A stretch of 62,255 nt of DNA from Verrucomicrobiia bacterium. Its GTDB lineage: Bacteria; Verrucomicrobiota; Verrucomicrobiia; Limisphaerales; JADLHS01. The notes beneath the pieces are model-generated. The model searched no databases, was not told the origin of the DNA, and saw nothing but the letters and a program-made list of their open reading frames with translations. This document shows positions 46,606 to 55,632 of this stretch, one piece after another. Within the stretch, counting starts at the first letter, position 1. Each line of letters begins with the position of its first letter. A program made the translations under genes and the position numbers. The stretch spans positions 1-62,255 of the forward strand of contig WYBW01000129.1 of the NCBI GenBank assembly GCA_011525685.1, given 5' to 3'.

Positions 46606-47331
46606 TCAACAAGGATTGTTTGGCAACCCGGATCCACTCGTGCGGCCAACCCGCAGGTTGCCGACGATGACCGCGCCGGCCTCGACGACCAGATGCTGCG
46701 TGTCCACATCGCCAAACATCCGCGCGCTGGACTTGAGCACGACCGTGCCGGTCGCACGGAGATTGGCCACAAGTTCCCCACCGATTTCCGCCGAGCCAAC
46801 ATCGAGCGGTTCAACCCAGTGAAAGTGGTTCGTCTCGGGGATCACCAGTCGGCCGGCCTTGAAACTCCCTTTGATCTCCGCGGTCGAGTAGATCGTCAGC
46901 GAACGCTCCGTCACCAACCTGCCCAGGAAACGACCCTTGAGCACTGCCTCGCCGACGATGGCTTCGGTGTTGAACACGTAGCCCTTGGGTTCAACCACAA
47001 ACGCGCCGCGGGTCTTGAAGTTTTTGGAAACGGCGCTCGTGATGCGATAATCCTTCAGGTCCTGGTAGCGGCTGCAACGTTTGCATATCGTGGATTCCGC
47101 GCTGGATGACACTTCGAGTTCCGTGCCGCAATCGAAACAGGTGACGCGCTTCAGTCCGGGTAAAGGTTCCGCCAGTCGTTCGGATCGTTTGCGCGCCGGT
47201 TTGCGAATTTCATCTGTTCCAATGTGTTGGCGGCATTTCTTGCAGATGGTGGAAATCACCCCGCGAGGCTCGCGCTGCTGGTGGCCGCACTTCGGGCAAA
47301 CCACCACCTGGTCCTGCTGGCTTGGCGGCAT
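46606..47331 (-). CDS. Bactofilin-like protein with N-terminal zinc ribbons
   Basis: 241 residues. Two Cys4 zinc-ribbon units: CPKCGHQ...CKKC (about 12-34) and CFDCGTEL...CKRC (about 65-85). The C-terminal half is a bactofilin-type beta stack: 'GRFLGRLVTERSLTIYSTAEIKGSFKAGRLVIPE' and 'GELVANLRATGTVVLKSSARMFGDVDTQHLVVEAGAVIVGNLRVG'. Bactofilins form nucleotide-free filaments that scaffold envelope enzymes. The zinc ribbons suggest binding of another partner. Placed 110 bases downstream of a simple bactofilin gene. Confidence 0.88.
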   Translation of the reverse strand: MPPSQQDQVVVCPKCGHQQREPRGVISTICKKCRQHIGTDEIRKPARKRSERLAEPLPGLKRVTCFDCGTELEVSSSAESTICKRCSRYQDLKDYRITSAVSKNFKTRGAFVVEPKGYVFNTEAIVGEAVLKGRFLGRLVTERSLTIYSTAEIKGSFKAGRLVIPETNHFHWVEPLDVGSAEIGGELVANLRATGTVVLKSSARMFGDVDTQHLVVEAGAVIVGNLRVGRTSGSGLPNNPC

Positions 47332-47441
47332 CGGTTCGGTCGTGAGAGGCCCGGCAAGTTTCCGCGCCCGCTCGCGCCAGGAGGAGAGTCAGGACACGCC
47401 CGGCCCAGCTCGCCTTCTGGATCGAGGAAGGGATCGTGGAT

Positions 47442-47855
47442 TCAGCGGCCCTGGGGCCTGACCGGCTCGGGAGCCTTGACGCCCTCACCCGCGCGGACCG
47501 GCGGCGGAGTCGGCGTGACCTTGTTCGGGTTGACTTCCGTCTTGCCCACAAACGTCACCCCTTCTTCAACGACCAGTTTGGTCGCGCGGATGTCGCCAAA
47601 CAGCTCGGCCTTGGCCTTGATCTCGATCTTCTCCTTGGCCGTGATGTTGCCGTTGATTCTCCCACGCACGACGACCGATTGGGCGTTGATGTTGCCGGTA
47701 ATGACGGCCGTGTCCCCGAGGTTCAACAACCCATCCGTCTGGACTTCGCCCTCCAGTTTGCCCTCGAACGTCAATTCCCCGGCGAACTTGAGATTGCCAT
47801 GGATCTCGACATCCGAGTTGAGGACGTTTTTTGATGCGTTACCTGTTGTGCTCAT
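47442..47855 (-). CDS. Bactofilin (polymer-forming cytoskeletal protein)
   Basis: 137 residues. Central right-handed beta helix: 'LNSDVEIHGNLKFAGELTFEGKLEGEVQTDGLLNLGDTAVITGNINAQSVVVRGRINGNITAKEKIEIKAKAELFGDIRATKLVVEEGVTF' shows the regular 6-residue strand pattern of bactofilins, flanked by short disordered ends with a Pro/Lys-rich tail. Expected to form membrane-associated filaments. First of the two bactofilin genes and probably co-transcribed with the zinc-ribbon form. Confidence 0.94.
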   Translation of the reverse strand: MSTTGNASKNVLNSDVEIHGNLKFAGELTFEGKLEGEVQTDGLLNLGDTAVITGNINAQSVVVRGRINGNITAKEKIEIKAKAELFGDIRATKLVVEEGVTFVGKTEVNPNKVTPTPPPVRAGEGVKAPEPVRPQGR

Positions 47856-47899
47856 ATTCTTGGTTTCGGTTTCATCCCTGTTTCAGAGATTCGACATAG

Positions 47900-49132
47900 C
47901 TAGTCAACCGGCGCGCGCGCGTCAAAGCTTTGTTTGAGAATCTGGAGACTGATTTCAATTGGAGCGGATTCGACAGATAAATAGCCCGTGATGGGGGCAG
48001 TTCTCGCGCTGCGAGAACCCCGCCCGCCCCGCCCGGGAAGAGGTTGCTCGTTGGACATGGCTAGGATTTCTCCCACGCGCATCGCCAACGCCTCCAGCCC
48101 CTTGACGCCCTGAGCGTTTGCCAGCAGCGCCACGGCCAGTCTTTCCTCCGGCTGATGCAGGAAATAGGTCGTCCCGCCGGTCGCACCACCGCTATGGCCG
48201 ACCCACAGCCTCTCCGCTTTGTCTCTGCGCAATCGCCAGCCCAGCCCGTAATCCGTGCGCGTGCCGTCGGCCAGCACGCCCGGTTCATACATCCGCGCCG
48301 TGGTCTTGGCGCGCAACAGTTTTCCTTGCTGCAAGGCGAGGCAAAACCGCACCAAATCCTCCGCCGTCCCCGCCATGCCGCCTCCAGCCCACTTGCAACT
48401 CAGATCAACGGTGGGCGCAACAACGAAACTGTCACCTCTGCGCACGTACTGCCGGGCGCGTTCCTCGACGGCCTCCTCGAGCAACTCCAAGTCCGCGGCC
48501 GTCATGCCTGCCGGGCCGAACACATTCTTCTTGAGATAGTCACGAAACGATTGGCCGGACTTCGCTTCGACAACCGCCGCCAGGATGTTGTAGCCGTAGG
48601 AGGAATACTGGTACTTCGCGCCCGGGACGAATTCCAGCGCGTCGTCTTTGAAAATCCCCAGAGCCGCCTCCACGGTTTCGTAACGTTGATTGCTCAACAT
48701 TTCCAATCCGCGGTAATGGCGGATGCCTGAAGTGTGCGTCATCAAATGGCGCAACGTGATTTCGCCCTCGGGCTTCTCGGGAAATGTGGGAACGTAGCGT
48801 TGAATCGGGGCATCCAGGACCACCTTTCTCCGCTCGGCCAGTTGCATCACGGCGGTGGCGGCGATGGGCTTGGAAATGGAGGCGTAACGGTAAACCGTCC
48901 GGCTGCCGGCCGGCTTCTGGTTCTCGAGATCGGCAAAGCCAAATCCGCCGGTCCAGACAACCTCACGATCCACGGCCACCGCCACCGACAACCCCGGCGT
49001 CAGCAACGCCGGAAACGCCTGCTCCACCGTCCGCTTGAGCTTCGCCAGGGTCTCCGCATTCTGGGCAAATGCGACTTCGACCGCGAAGACGACGGCCAGG
49101 AGCAAAAGCCTGAGGCGATGATCAAATCTCAT
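47900..49132 (-). CDS. Serine hydrolase, class C beta-lactamase / esterase family
   Basis: 410 residues from the ATG at 49132, which gives a clean signal peptide (RLRLLLLAVVFAVEVAFA); a longer frame starts at 49159. Active-site elements are in order: S-x-x-K in 'YASISKPIAA' (about 84-93), Y-x-N in 'YSSYGYNILAAV', and the third element 'HSGGATGG' replacing KTG. Probably an esterase, D-aminopeptidase or penicillin-binding-like enzyme in the periplasm; beta-lactamase activity cannot be assumed. A gene-poor, repeat-bearing region lies upstream. Confidence 0.9.
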   Translation of the reverse strand: MRFDHRLRLLLLAVVFAVEVAFAQNAETLAKLKRTVEQAFPALLTPGLSVAVAVDREVVWTGGFGFADLENQKPAGSRTVYRYASISKPIAATAVMQLAERRKVVLDAPIQRYVPTFPEKPEGEITLRHLMTHTSGIRHYRGLEMLSNQRYETVEAALGIFKDDALEFVPGAKYQYSSYGYNILAAVVEAKSGQSFRDYLKKNVFGPAGMTAADLELLEEAVEERARQYVRRGDSFVVAPTVDLSCKWAGGGMAGTAEDLVRFCLALQQGKLLRAKTTARMYEPGVLADGTRTDYGLGWRLRRDKAERLWVGHSGGATGGTTYFLHQPEERLAVALLANAQGVKGLEALAMRVGEILAMSNEQPLPGRGGRGSRSARTAPITGYLSVESAPIEISLQILKQSFDARAPVD

Positions 49133-49489
49133 GGGTTGGGCATGACGCTGATTTGTCATTTCTTGTGTTTCCGCTCACCGAGCCCGGTCCCTCCTGACGG
49201 TTGGTGGTCACTCGGTAATTCTGTAATCATGAGATCGAAACACCCTCGGGAGAACTCGCGACACAACTCTTCTCGCGGCGAGACCGTAGGCCAGACGTTT
49301 CCCGCGCGTCAAACCTCAAATCCGCTCCAGGCGGCCCGCCGGGCGCGGGCTGGATTGGTTGCAGCGCCTCCACGGCCAGTGAAGCCGGCTGGCCTTGGCC
49401 AGGAACAGCGCGTGGTAGAACTGCTCGCGCTGCGAGCAGTAGCGCCGCGTGGAGCGGCGCAAGGAATCCTCCCGCTGAACCGACTGTCG

Positions 49490-49557
49490 GTAACGCCGGC
49501 TTTCCAGTCGGCGCGTGAGCCGAAACAGGTCCGCGCCGGTTGGAAGACCGGCGTTAC
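49490..49557. repeat. Short copy of the GTAACGCCG repeat
   Basis: 68 bases with ends GTAACGCCGGC and GCCGGCGTTAC in inverted orientation, and inner hairpins GCCGGCtttccaGTCGGC and GCCGGTTggaagACCGGC. It shares its design with 9188-9301 but lacks the middle 46 bases. Confidence 0.75.
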
Positions 49558-49690
49558 GCCTTTGGGGTTCTTATGCCATTGAGCAGGTCGGCAAGGAGAC
49601 GTCGTCTTCTCAAGCGAGCCGTTGGATGCGGGCCGGGTGGTCGCAGCCCGACCACCACCACCCGACCTGGCACTACAAGGCTGCAACCCA

Positions 49691-49720
49691 GGGAGCGCGG
49701 ACCGCCGAGTCCGCGCTCCC
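49691..49720. repeat. GGGAGCGCGGAC palindrome
   Basis: Perfect 12-bp inverted repeat with a 6-base loop (cgccga). The following bases are not a T tract, so a terminator is unlikely. Probably another dispersed palindromic element. Confidence 0.65.
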
Positions 49721-49803
49721 AGCCCCCGGTAAGCGTTGGTCCCGTTGCCGGGTTTCCTTGCGTTGATGGCATTTACCGGGCAAAACAAAGGCGGAGTTTG
49801 GGA

Positions 49804-49929
49804 ATGAAGCAATTGGAGTCAGCCATCTGGCATCAACTGGAAACCGACGAGGTCCTGCGCAAGTTGGAGGCGGACTTCAAAGCCGGTCTGTCCGCCGACG
49901 AGGTGAAGCGGCGGCGGGCGGAAGCATGA
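49804..49929 (+). CDS. Microprotein resembling the N-terminal domain of P-type cation ATPases
   Basis: 41 residues. The segment 'WHQLETDEVLRKLEADFKAG' followed by 'LSADEVKRRRAEA' matches the Cation_ATPase_N pattern (WH-x4-E-x-VL...L-x-T/D...GLS-x-x-EV-x-x-RR) that opens Ca2+-type P-type ATPases. Here it stops where the ATPase would continue with GPN. A Shine-Dalgarno-like GGAG lies about 9 bases before the ATG, and the stop overlaps the ATG of the Na/Pi cotransporter gene (ATGA), so translation of the two is coupled. Either a deleted ATPase joined to the cotransporter or a true regulatory microprotein. Confidence 0.65.
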   Translation: MKQLESAIWHQLETDEVLRKLEADFKAGLSADEVKRRRAEA

Positions 49930-51530
49930 CGGCGATGATTTTCAGACTGGTCGGTGGTATCGGCCTGTTCCTCATGGGCATGGTGCTGCTGACGGATGGC
50001 TTGAAGGCGTTAGCAGGCGAAGCCTTGCGGCGGGCGCTGGTAAGGTTCACGGGCACGCCGCTCAAGGCGTTCGGCTCGGGCGCGCTGGTCACCGCGATGG
50101 TGCAATCCTCCAGCGCCACGACGGTGACAGTGATTGGCTTTGTGAGCGCGGGTCTGCTCACGTTTCCGCAGGCGGTGGGCGTCGTCATGGGTGCGAGCCT
50201 CGGGACGACGGGCACGGGCTGGATCGTGGCGGTGCTGGGTTTGAAAGTCAGTCTCGGATACTATGCGCTGCCGTTGGTGGGGGTGGGCGCATTCCTGCGG
50301 TTGCTGGGCCGCGGTCGGGCCAGGTCGTTGGGTCTGGCGCTGGCCGGTTTTGGCCTGATCTTCATCGGCATCGAAACCTTGCAAGCCGGGATGCAGGGGC
50401 TTGCCGGGGTGTTCAATCTGGCAAAACTGCCCGCCGGCGGACTGTGGGGGCATCTCCTGGCGATGGTCATCGGCATCGTGATGACGGTGATCATGCAATC
50501 GTCGAGCGCGGCGGTGGCGACGACGTTGACCGCGCTGCACGCCAATGCCATCAACTTCGAGCAGGCGGCGTCGCTGGTGATTGGCGCGGCCATTGGGACA
50601 ACCGTGACGGGCGCGCTGGCAGCCATTGGCGGCAGTGTGCCGGCGAAACGTACGGCGCTGGCGCATGTGCTCTTTAATCTGGCCACGGGATTGATCGCCG
50701 TGGTGCTGCTGCCGGTTTTTTTGTGGGGGATCAATTGGGCGCAGCAGCACGCGGGTCTGGATGCCGGCGCAACGAGTCTGGCGGCGTTCCACACGGCGTT
50801 CATTGCCGTTGGTGTGGCCATCTTTCTGCCGTTTGCCCACGGCTTCGCCGAATGGATCGAGCGGCGGTTGCCGGACAAAGGGCCGGCGTTGACACAACAC
50901 CTCGATCCGACGTTGTTACATGCTCCGGCGGTGGCGCTGGAAGCCACGCGGCGTGTGCTTTGCGAGATCACGGCGGAGGTGTTCACCGCGGCCCGTGCGA
51001 TCACTTCGGGGGAAGCGGGAGGACAGGAGGACATCCGGCAGGCGCGGATTCAACAGGCGCTGGAGCGGACGCAGGAATTCTTTGCGCAGATACCGCCCGT
51101 GAGCGAAGACGAGCCGCCGTCGCAGTCGCGGGTGGCGCAATTACATGCCATTGACCATCTCACGCGGCTCTGGGCGCATCTGCAGAGTCAGTCGGTGGTT
51201 CAGCGCGTGTTGAACGAGGAACGAGTGCGACCGATGGCCGCGCAGTGCCGGAGCGTCCTGGAGCTGGGCGCGAGGGGATTGCATGACGGAGCGGTGGCGG
51301 ACTGGCTGGCGCAGGTGGAGCGGCTGGCAGCCGAGTTGGCGGAGCTGCGGCGACAGGAGAGGCCGGAGGTGCTTCGAGAAACAGCGGGCGGCCGGGGCGA
51401 CCCCGCGCACGCTCTGGAATTGCTCGATGCCATGCGGTGGTTGGATCGGGTGGGGTATCACACCTGGCGGATCTGCAATTACCTGGGCGGTGACGGCAAG
51501 CCGGAGCGCGAGCCTTCGCCGGAGGCGTGA
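49926..51530 (+). CDS. Na+/Pi cotransporter family protein with PhoU-like tail
   Basis: 534 residues. Two inverted repeats of the NptA/PNaS family are evident, with the signature 'ALVTAMVQSSSATTVTVIGFVSAGLLTF' near 55-82 and 'MTVIMQSSSAAVATTLTALHANAINFEQAASLVIGAAIGTTVTGALAAIGG' near 180-230 (QSSS motifs). About eight membrane segments to residue 310, then a helical PhoU-like cytoplasmic domain (about 330-534). Predicted phosphate uptake driven by sodium. Coupled to the preceding ATPase-N-like microprotein. Confidence 0.93.
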   Translation: MTAMIFRLVGGIGLFLMGMVLLTDGLKALAGEALRRALVRFTGTPLKAFGSGALVTAMVQSSSATTVTVIGFVSAGLLTFPQAVGVVMGASLGTTGTGWIVAVLGLKVSLGYYALPLVGVGAFLRLLGRGRARSLGLALAGFGLIFIGIETLQAGMQGLAGVFNLAKLPAGGLWGHLLAMVIGIVMTVIMQSSSAAVATTLTALHANAINFEQAASLVIGAAIGTTVTGALAAIGGSVPAKRTALAHVLFNLATGLIAVVLLPVFLWGINWAQQHAGLDAGATSLAAFHTAFIAVGVAIFLPFAHGFAEWIERRLPDKGPALTQHLDPTLLHAPAVALEATRRVLCEITAEVFTAARAITSGEAGGQEDIRQARIQQALERTQEFFAQIPPVSEDEPPSQSRVAQLHAIDHLTRLWAHLQSQSVVQRVLNEERVRPMAAQCRSVLELGARGLHDGAVADWLAQVERLAAELAELRRQERPEVLRETAGGRGDPAHALELLDAMRWLDRVGYHTWRICNYLGGDGKPEREPSPEA

Positions 51531-51563
51531 GGGCGGAGTTGTGCCCGCCCGACAAACGTGGCG

Positions 51564-52988
51564 TCAATCAGTGGCTTCCACCACGGCATTGGGACCGCTG
51601 TGGCCGATGATTTTCACGAAGCGGCCTTTCTCGACCAGTTCCCCGCGTGTGACCACGTCCAGCAGTTCGTCACCGAACCGGGCCTTGCCGCCGGGATATA
51701 GTTGGGAGACGGCCACTCCGATTCGGCCCAGCCGTTCTTGCTGACGCGCTTCGAGCGCGGCCACCGAACTGACGCCGCTGGCGGTTTCGGAAACCAAGCG
51801 ATGATACAACGGCGTTTGGGGAAAGAATCGCGCCAGCACGAGCGCCAGCACGAAGGAGACGCCCACAGCCAGACCCATGTCGCGCAAAGGCAACTGCAAC
51901 TGCGGAAACGTGGGCAGCGTGGGCGAGCCGGGATACATGTCCACCATCCCCATGACCAGGGCCACGAGCATCAGCACGGCGCCGCTGATGCCGGCGATGT
52001 AAGTACCGGGAAACACAAGCAACTCCACCAGCACCAGGATCAGGCCCAGGATGAAAACAATCACCCAGCCGGCGGCGGACAAGCCCGCCACGTAGCCACC
52101 CAGGAAGTAGAGTCCAAAAGCCAGGATGCCGATGATGCCCGGCAGGCCGAATCCGGGCGTCTTGAATTCGATGTACAACCCGATGATGCCGATGATCAGC
52201 AGGATGGGCGAAATGGTGTTGATCCAGGTGCCGAGCTTCTCCGCGCCGGTGGGCTGGATTTCCACGCGGCGCGCGCCGGCGTAACCAAGCAATTCCAACA
52301 GCGCGTCGAGCGATTCCACCGTGCCGGAAGAAAGCAGGGGTTTGGGCGGGTCACCGTATTCCTTGGCGGCCTGGCGGTCCGTAAGCGTGAGAATGTTGCC
52401 TTCCTTGTTGAGCACCTCCCCCTCGATGATCAACTCCTTGGTCTTGTCAATCATGGCCTCGATGACCTCGACGTTGTGACCGTTCTTCTCGGCCTGGGCT
52501 CGCACCAACGCCCGGATGGCGGAGGTCATTTTTGCCTCGTAGGTATCCGGCAATCGCTCCACCCCCGTTCCGCCGGGCGAAATCGCGATGGGAGCCGCCG
52601 CGCCAATGACACTTTGCGGGGCCATGTAAATCTTCTGGGTCGCCACCGAGATGAACGCCCCGGCGGAGAACGCGCGGTCGTTGACGTAGGTGACCGTCTG
52701 ACCTTTGAACCGGCTGATGATTTCGATGATGTCCTCGGTCACGTCCACGCGGCCACCGTCGGTGTTCATGTCGAAGATGATCGCATCGGCCTTGGCCTCC
52801 ATCGCCTCCTTGACGCCGCGGCGGACGACATAAACCAGGGGCGGCATGATGTTTTCGCGGATGGGCACGATGTAAACCGTCGCCGGCCTGGACGCGAGCA
52901 GGTCGGGTTTTGCTTCACCCAGTTCGGCTGCCGGAGCGGCCGACAACGCCCCCATGGCCAGGAGGGCAAGCACGCGCTTCAAATTCAT
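51564..52988 (-). CDS. NfeD long form: ClpP/SppA-like serine protease with NfeD tail
   Basis: 474 residues from the ATG at 52988, which gives a signal peptide ([21 protein letters not shown]). The N-terminal ClpP/crotonase-fold protease follows: '[31 protein letters not shown]', Ser in '[32 protein letters not shown]'. Then four membrane segments (about 265-385) and a C-terminal OB-fold NfeD domain ('[46 protein letters not shown]'). NfeD/flotillin pairs are thought to organise membrane microdomains. Divergent from the flotillin-like gene. Confidence 0.93.
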   Translation of the reverse strand: MNLKRVLALLAMGALSAAPAAELGEAKPDLLASRPATVYIVPIRENIMPPLVYVVRRGVKEAMEAKADAIIFDMNTDGGRVDVTEDIIEIISRFKGQTVTYVNDRAFSAGAFISVATQKIYMAPQSVIGAAAPIAISPGGTGVERLPDTYEAKMTSAIRALVRAQAEKNGHNVEVIEAMIDKTKELIIEGEVLNKEGNILTLTDRQAAKEYGDPPKPLLSSGTVESLDALLELLGYAGARRVEIQPTGAEKLGTWINTISPILLIIGIIGLYIEFKTPGFGLPGIIGILAFGLYFLGGYVAGLSAAGWVIVFILGLILVLVELLVFPGTYIAGISGAVLMLVALVMGMVDMYPGSPTLPTFPQLQLPLRDMGLAVGVSFVLALVLARFFPQTPLYHRLVSETASGVSSVAALEARQQERLGRIGVAVSQLYPGGKARFGDELLDVVTRGELVEKGRFVKIIGHSGPNAVVEATD

Positions 52989-53119
52989 GCCGCAAGTTAG
53001 CGTGAGGATTCGCGGTTCACAACGCCGAAACCCGCCCCGAGCCGCGCGCGCGGTCCAGCTCACTTTGCCGCAACCGCGTCTGCCCACAGAGGGCTGCGGG
53101 GCGGGGCGGGATGCAGGAA

Positions 53120-53148
53120 GGGCGGCTGGTAAGCCGCCTCTCCGCCCG
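53120..53148. repeat. 29-base GGGCGGCTGGTAAGCCGCC repeat, second copy
   Basis: Identical to 26487-26515 over all 29 bases. It lies in the divergent gap between the NfeD long form and the flotillin-like gene, where promoters of both must also lie, so it could be transcribed as a hairpin in one leader. Confidence 0.75.
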
Positions 53149-53217
53149 TGGCGGGAAGTGTTGAAGTGCCGCCGTATATGCTTGTTTCGCCGTCAAGCCC
53201 GGGGCCATCATGCGCCC

Positions 53218-54285
53218 ATGAAGCTGAATCTCATTCAATTCGGACTGTTGCCCGGCAACTTTGACGTGGTGCTTTACGGCATTGGTGCCGTCGTACTGCT
53301 GGTCATCGCCATCCTCGTGATCAACTTCGGCGTGATCTACATTCGCGCCCTGTTCTCCGGCGCGAAGGTCACCTTCACCGAACTGATCGCGCTGCGCCTG
53401 CGGGGCGTGCCGGTAGGGTTGGTGGTGGACGCGCGCATCACCGCCGTCAAGTCCGGCCTGCCACTCACGATTGATGATTTGTCCACGCATTATCTGGCCG
53501 GCGGCAACGTGCAGATGGTGGTGCTGGCCCTGATTGCGGCCAAGAAAGCCTCCATCAACCTGCCCTTCGACCGCGCCTGCGCCATTGATCTGGCCACGAA
53601 AGGCACCGGCAAGACCGTGCTCGAGGCCGTCAAAACTTCGGTCAACCCCAAGGTGATTGACTGCCCGGCCCAGAACTCCGGTAAAAGCACCATTGACGCG
53701 GTAGCCAAGGACGGCATCGTCATCCGGGCCAAGGCGCGCGTGACGGTGCGCACGAACCTGGACCGTTTCGTTGGCGGTGCGACCGAGGAAACCATCATTG
53801 CGCGGGTGGGAGAAGGCATCGTCTCCACCATTGGTTCGGCCGAAACTTACAAGGAGGTTTTGGAAAACCCGGATCGCATCTCCAAGACGGTGTTGGACAA
53901 GGCCCTGGACAGCAACACGGCGTTCGAAATCCTGTCCATTGACATTGCCGACGTGGATGTGGGCGAGAATGTCGGCGCGAAATTGCAGGCCGAGCAGGCC
54001 GAGGCGAACAAGTTGATCGCCCAGGCGCAGGCGGAGGTTCGTCGCGCTGCCGCCGTCGCGACCGAGCAGGAGATGATCGCGCGGGTTTCCGAGATGCGGG
54101 CGCGGGTGGTCGAGGCGGAGGCGCGGATCCCCATCGCGATTGCCGGCGCGTTTGAGAAGGGTCATTTGGGCATCATGGACTATTACCGCATTCGGAATGT
54201 GCAGGCGGACACGACCATGCGCGAAAACATCGCTGGTGAGGGAGCACAGGCGAGTCCCTCCGGCGCGGAATCGGCCAAGAGGTAA
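53218..54285 (+). CDS. floA: Flotillin-like protein FloA (UPF0365)
   Basis: 355 residues. One N-terminal membrane segment ('[30 protein letters not shown]', about 17-46), followed by the conserved block '[26 protein letters not shown]' and '[26 protein letters not shown]'. The PHB/SPFH-like domain carries on to '[21 protein letters not shown]', then a helical region with repeated Glu-Ala ('[33 protein letters not shown]'). Nearly full identity to the UPF0365 pattern. FloA forms membrane microdomains; NfeD proteins encoded on both sides are typical partners. Confidence 0.95.
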   Translation: MKLNLIQFGLLPGNFDVVLYGIGAVVLLVIAILVINFGVIYIRALFSGAKVTFTELIALRLRGVPVGLVVDARITAVKSGLPLTIDDLSTHYLAGGNVQMVVLALIAAKKASINLPFDRACAIDLATKGTGKTVLEAVKTSVNPKVIDCPAQNSGKSTIDAVAKDGIVIRAKARVTVRTNLDRFVGGATEETIIARVGEGIVSTIGSAETYKEVLENPDRISKTVLDKALDSNTAFEILSIDIADVDVGENVGAKLQAEQAEANKLIAQAQAEVRRAAAVATEQEMIARVSEMRARVVEAEARIPIAIAGAFEKGHLGIMDYYRIRNVQADTTMRENIAGEGAQASPSGAESAKR

Positions 54286-54303
54286 CCTCTGGATTTGGTT
54301 GCC

Positions 54304-54954
54304 ATGAACTTACTGATCGCCGCCAGCATTTTCGACAGCCCCTGGCTGCTGGCGCTGTTCATCATCTTGGGCGTTTTGTCCAACTGGCTGATGAAGCGGC
54401 GGCAGGAGAAGGAAGGCGGGGATCAGTCGTCAGGCGGGCCACCGACCCGGCCAGGGCAGACTGAAGGGCAGCCGGACTTTGAGGCGGCCTTGCGTCGTTT
54501 GTTGGGTGAAGAGGTTCCTCCAAAACAGCCGCCTGTGGTCCCGTCGCCGCCGCCGCTTCCTCGATCCGCCGAGCCGTCGTGGTCGGATGCGGAGGTGTTT
54601 GAGCCCGCTTGGGGTGAGGAAAGTCCCGAAGGGCGCACGGCCCAACCGGCCACATTCGTTCCTCCTCCGTCACCCGTGCAGCGATCTGCTCCCAGACCAC
54701 CGCCCGTGCCCGCGACGGCTGCGACTGCGGTCAGTCGCGGTGCCGTCCGGTCGCCCAGCGAGGCCCAACGCCAGGCGGCGCGCCGATTTGCCCAACGCCT
54801 TCAGCCGGGTGGCAAGGCGGGGACGACGACCTCCGGTGCGCAGCGGCGACTGCTCGCGGGCCGGCGAGCGGAGTATTGGCGCGATCCGGGCAATGCGCGC
54901 GAGGCGTTTGTGGCTTCACTGGTTTTCGGTCCTCCCAAGGGCTTGGAATCATAA
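54304..54954 (+). CDS. Proline-rich membrane-anchored protein, unknown
   Basis: 216 residues from the ATG at 54304 (a TTG at 54295 adds three). One N-terminal membrane segment ('FDSPWLLALFIILGVLSNWLM'), a long Pro/Ser-rich disordered part with runs like 'PPPLPRSAEPSW', and a basic C-terminus ending 'YWRDPGNAREAFVASLVFGPPKGLE'. The short C-terminal block may be a conserved motif. Its place between floA and the short NfeD gene suggests a part in the flotillin microdomain module. I do not recognise a family. Confidence 0.75.
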   Translation: MNLLIAASIFDSPWLLALFIILGVLSNWLMKRRQEKEGGDQSSGGPPTRPGQTEGQPDFEAALRRLLGEEVPPKQPPVVPSPPPLPRSAEPSWSDAEVFEPAWGEESPEGRTAQPATFVPPPSPVQRSAPRPPPVPATAATAVSRGAVRSPSEAQRQAARRFAQRLQPGGKAGTTTSGAQRRLLAGRRAEYWRDPGNAREAFVASLVFGPPKGLES

Positions 54955-54981
54955 GCGGGCCGAGTGTCCTCTGGTTGAACT

Positions 54982-55437
54982 ATGGCGATCATCATCACGC
55001 TGTTGATTCTGGGCGCCCTTTTGCTGTTCCTCGAGACATTGCTGCCCGGATTGGTGGCCGGCATCATCGGTTTGATATGTTTGATGGCAGCGGTGTATTT
55101 CGGCTACCGCGATTTTGGCTACCAGACCGGCGGTTTGATCCTGGTCGGCGTCCTGGTGGGATTGGCGGTCGGGACCTGGTGCTGGCTCAAGTTTTTTCCC
55201 GAGAGTCGCATGGCCCGGAAGTTTATCTCCCGCGGCGCCGTCGGAGAATTGGGTGTGGAGAAGCCGGAGTTGCTGAACGCCACCGGCGAAGCACTGACAC
55301 GCCTGCGGCCTTCGGGCGTGGCGCGCATCAACGGCCAGCGGCTGGACGTGGTCACGGAAGGCGGCATGATCGAGCGCGGCGCCCAGGTCAAGGTGGTGTC
55401 GGTCGAAGGATCGCGCATTGTCGTGCGGGAAATCTGA
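54982..55437 (+). CDS. NfeD short form (membrane + OB-fold domain)
   Basis: 151 residues. Two or three membrane segments (about 3-25, 26-44, 48-72) precede the NfeD OB-fold: 'LLNATGEALTRLRPSGVARINGQRLDVVTEGGMIERGAQVKVVSVEGSRIVVREI'. Last gene of the floA - Pro-rich protein - nfeD set. The long form (51564-52988) carries the protease domain that this one lacks. Together they make up a two-NfeD flotillin locus. Confidence 0.92.
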   Translation: MAIIITLLILGALLLFLETLLPGLVAGIIGLICLMAAVYFGYRDFGYQTGGLILVGVLVGLAVGTWCWLKFFPESRMARKFISRGAVGELGVEKPELLNATGEALTRLRPSGVARINGQRLDVVTEGGMIERGAQVKVVSVEGSRIVVREI

Positions 55438-55599
55438 CCGTCGCGTTTGAGTCCCGCAAAGCACTCACTCCAAACGGGCTGCTCACCGAAAGTCGTTCCG
55501 CCTGCTTCGGCAAGCTCGCCTCAGGCCATGAAGCTGGTCTTTGCTCAAAGCAAGGGAGCAATATCCGATAAAAGATTGCCAATGCGCGGTTGGTAATAG

Positions 55600-55615
55600 T
55601 TAGCCAGTTGGCTAA
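55600..55615. promoter_or_regulatory. Operator-like dyad upstream of the ArsR gene
   Basis: TTAGCCAGTTGGCTAA: two perfect 7-base arms with a 2-base centre, 17 bases before the ATG of the ArsR regulator. It is of the size and symmetry bound by ArsR/SmtB dimers and would allow autoregulation. A variant (12 of 16 bases) precedes the permease gene. Confidence 0.65.
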
Positions 55616-55632
55616 GTGTGCAAGCAGTGATT

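Larger units (their letters stand above)
49133..49803. other. 670-bp repeat-bearing gap without genes
   Basis: No convincing coding frame on either strand. It contains the GTAACGCCGG...CCGGCGTTAC element (49490-49557) and a perfect palindrome at 49691-49720, in which GGGAGCGCGGAC and GTCCGCGCTCCC arms surround 6 bases. There are also several shorter GC-rich palindromes (about 49367-49396 and 49435-49460). It looks like a sink for dispersed repeats. Confidence 0.6.
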
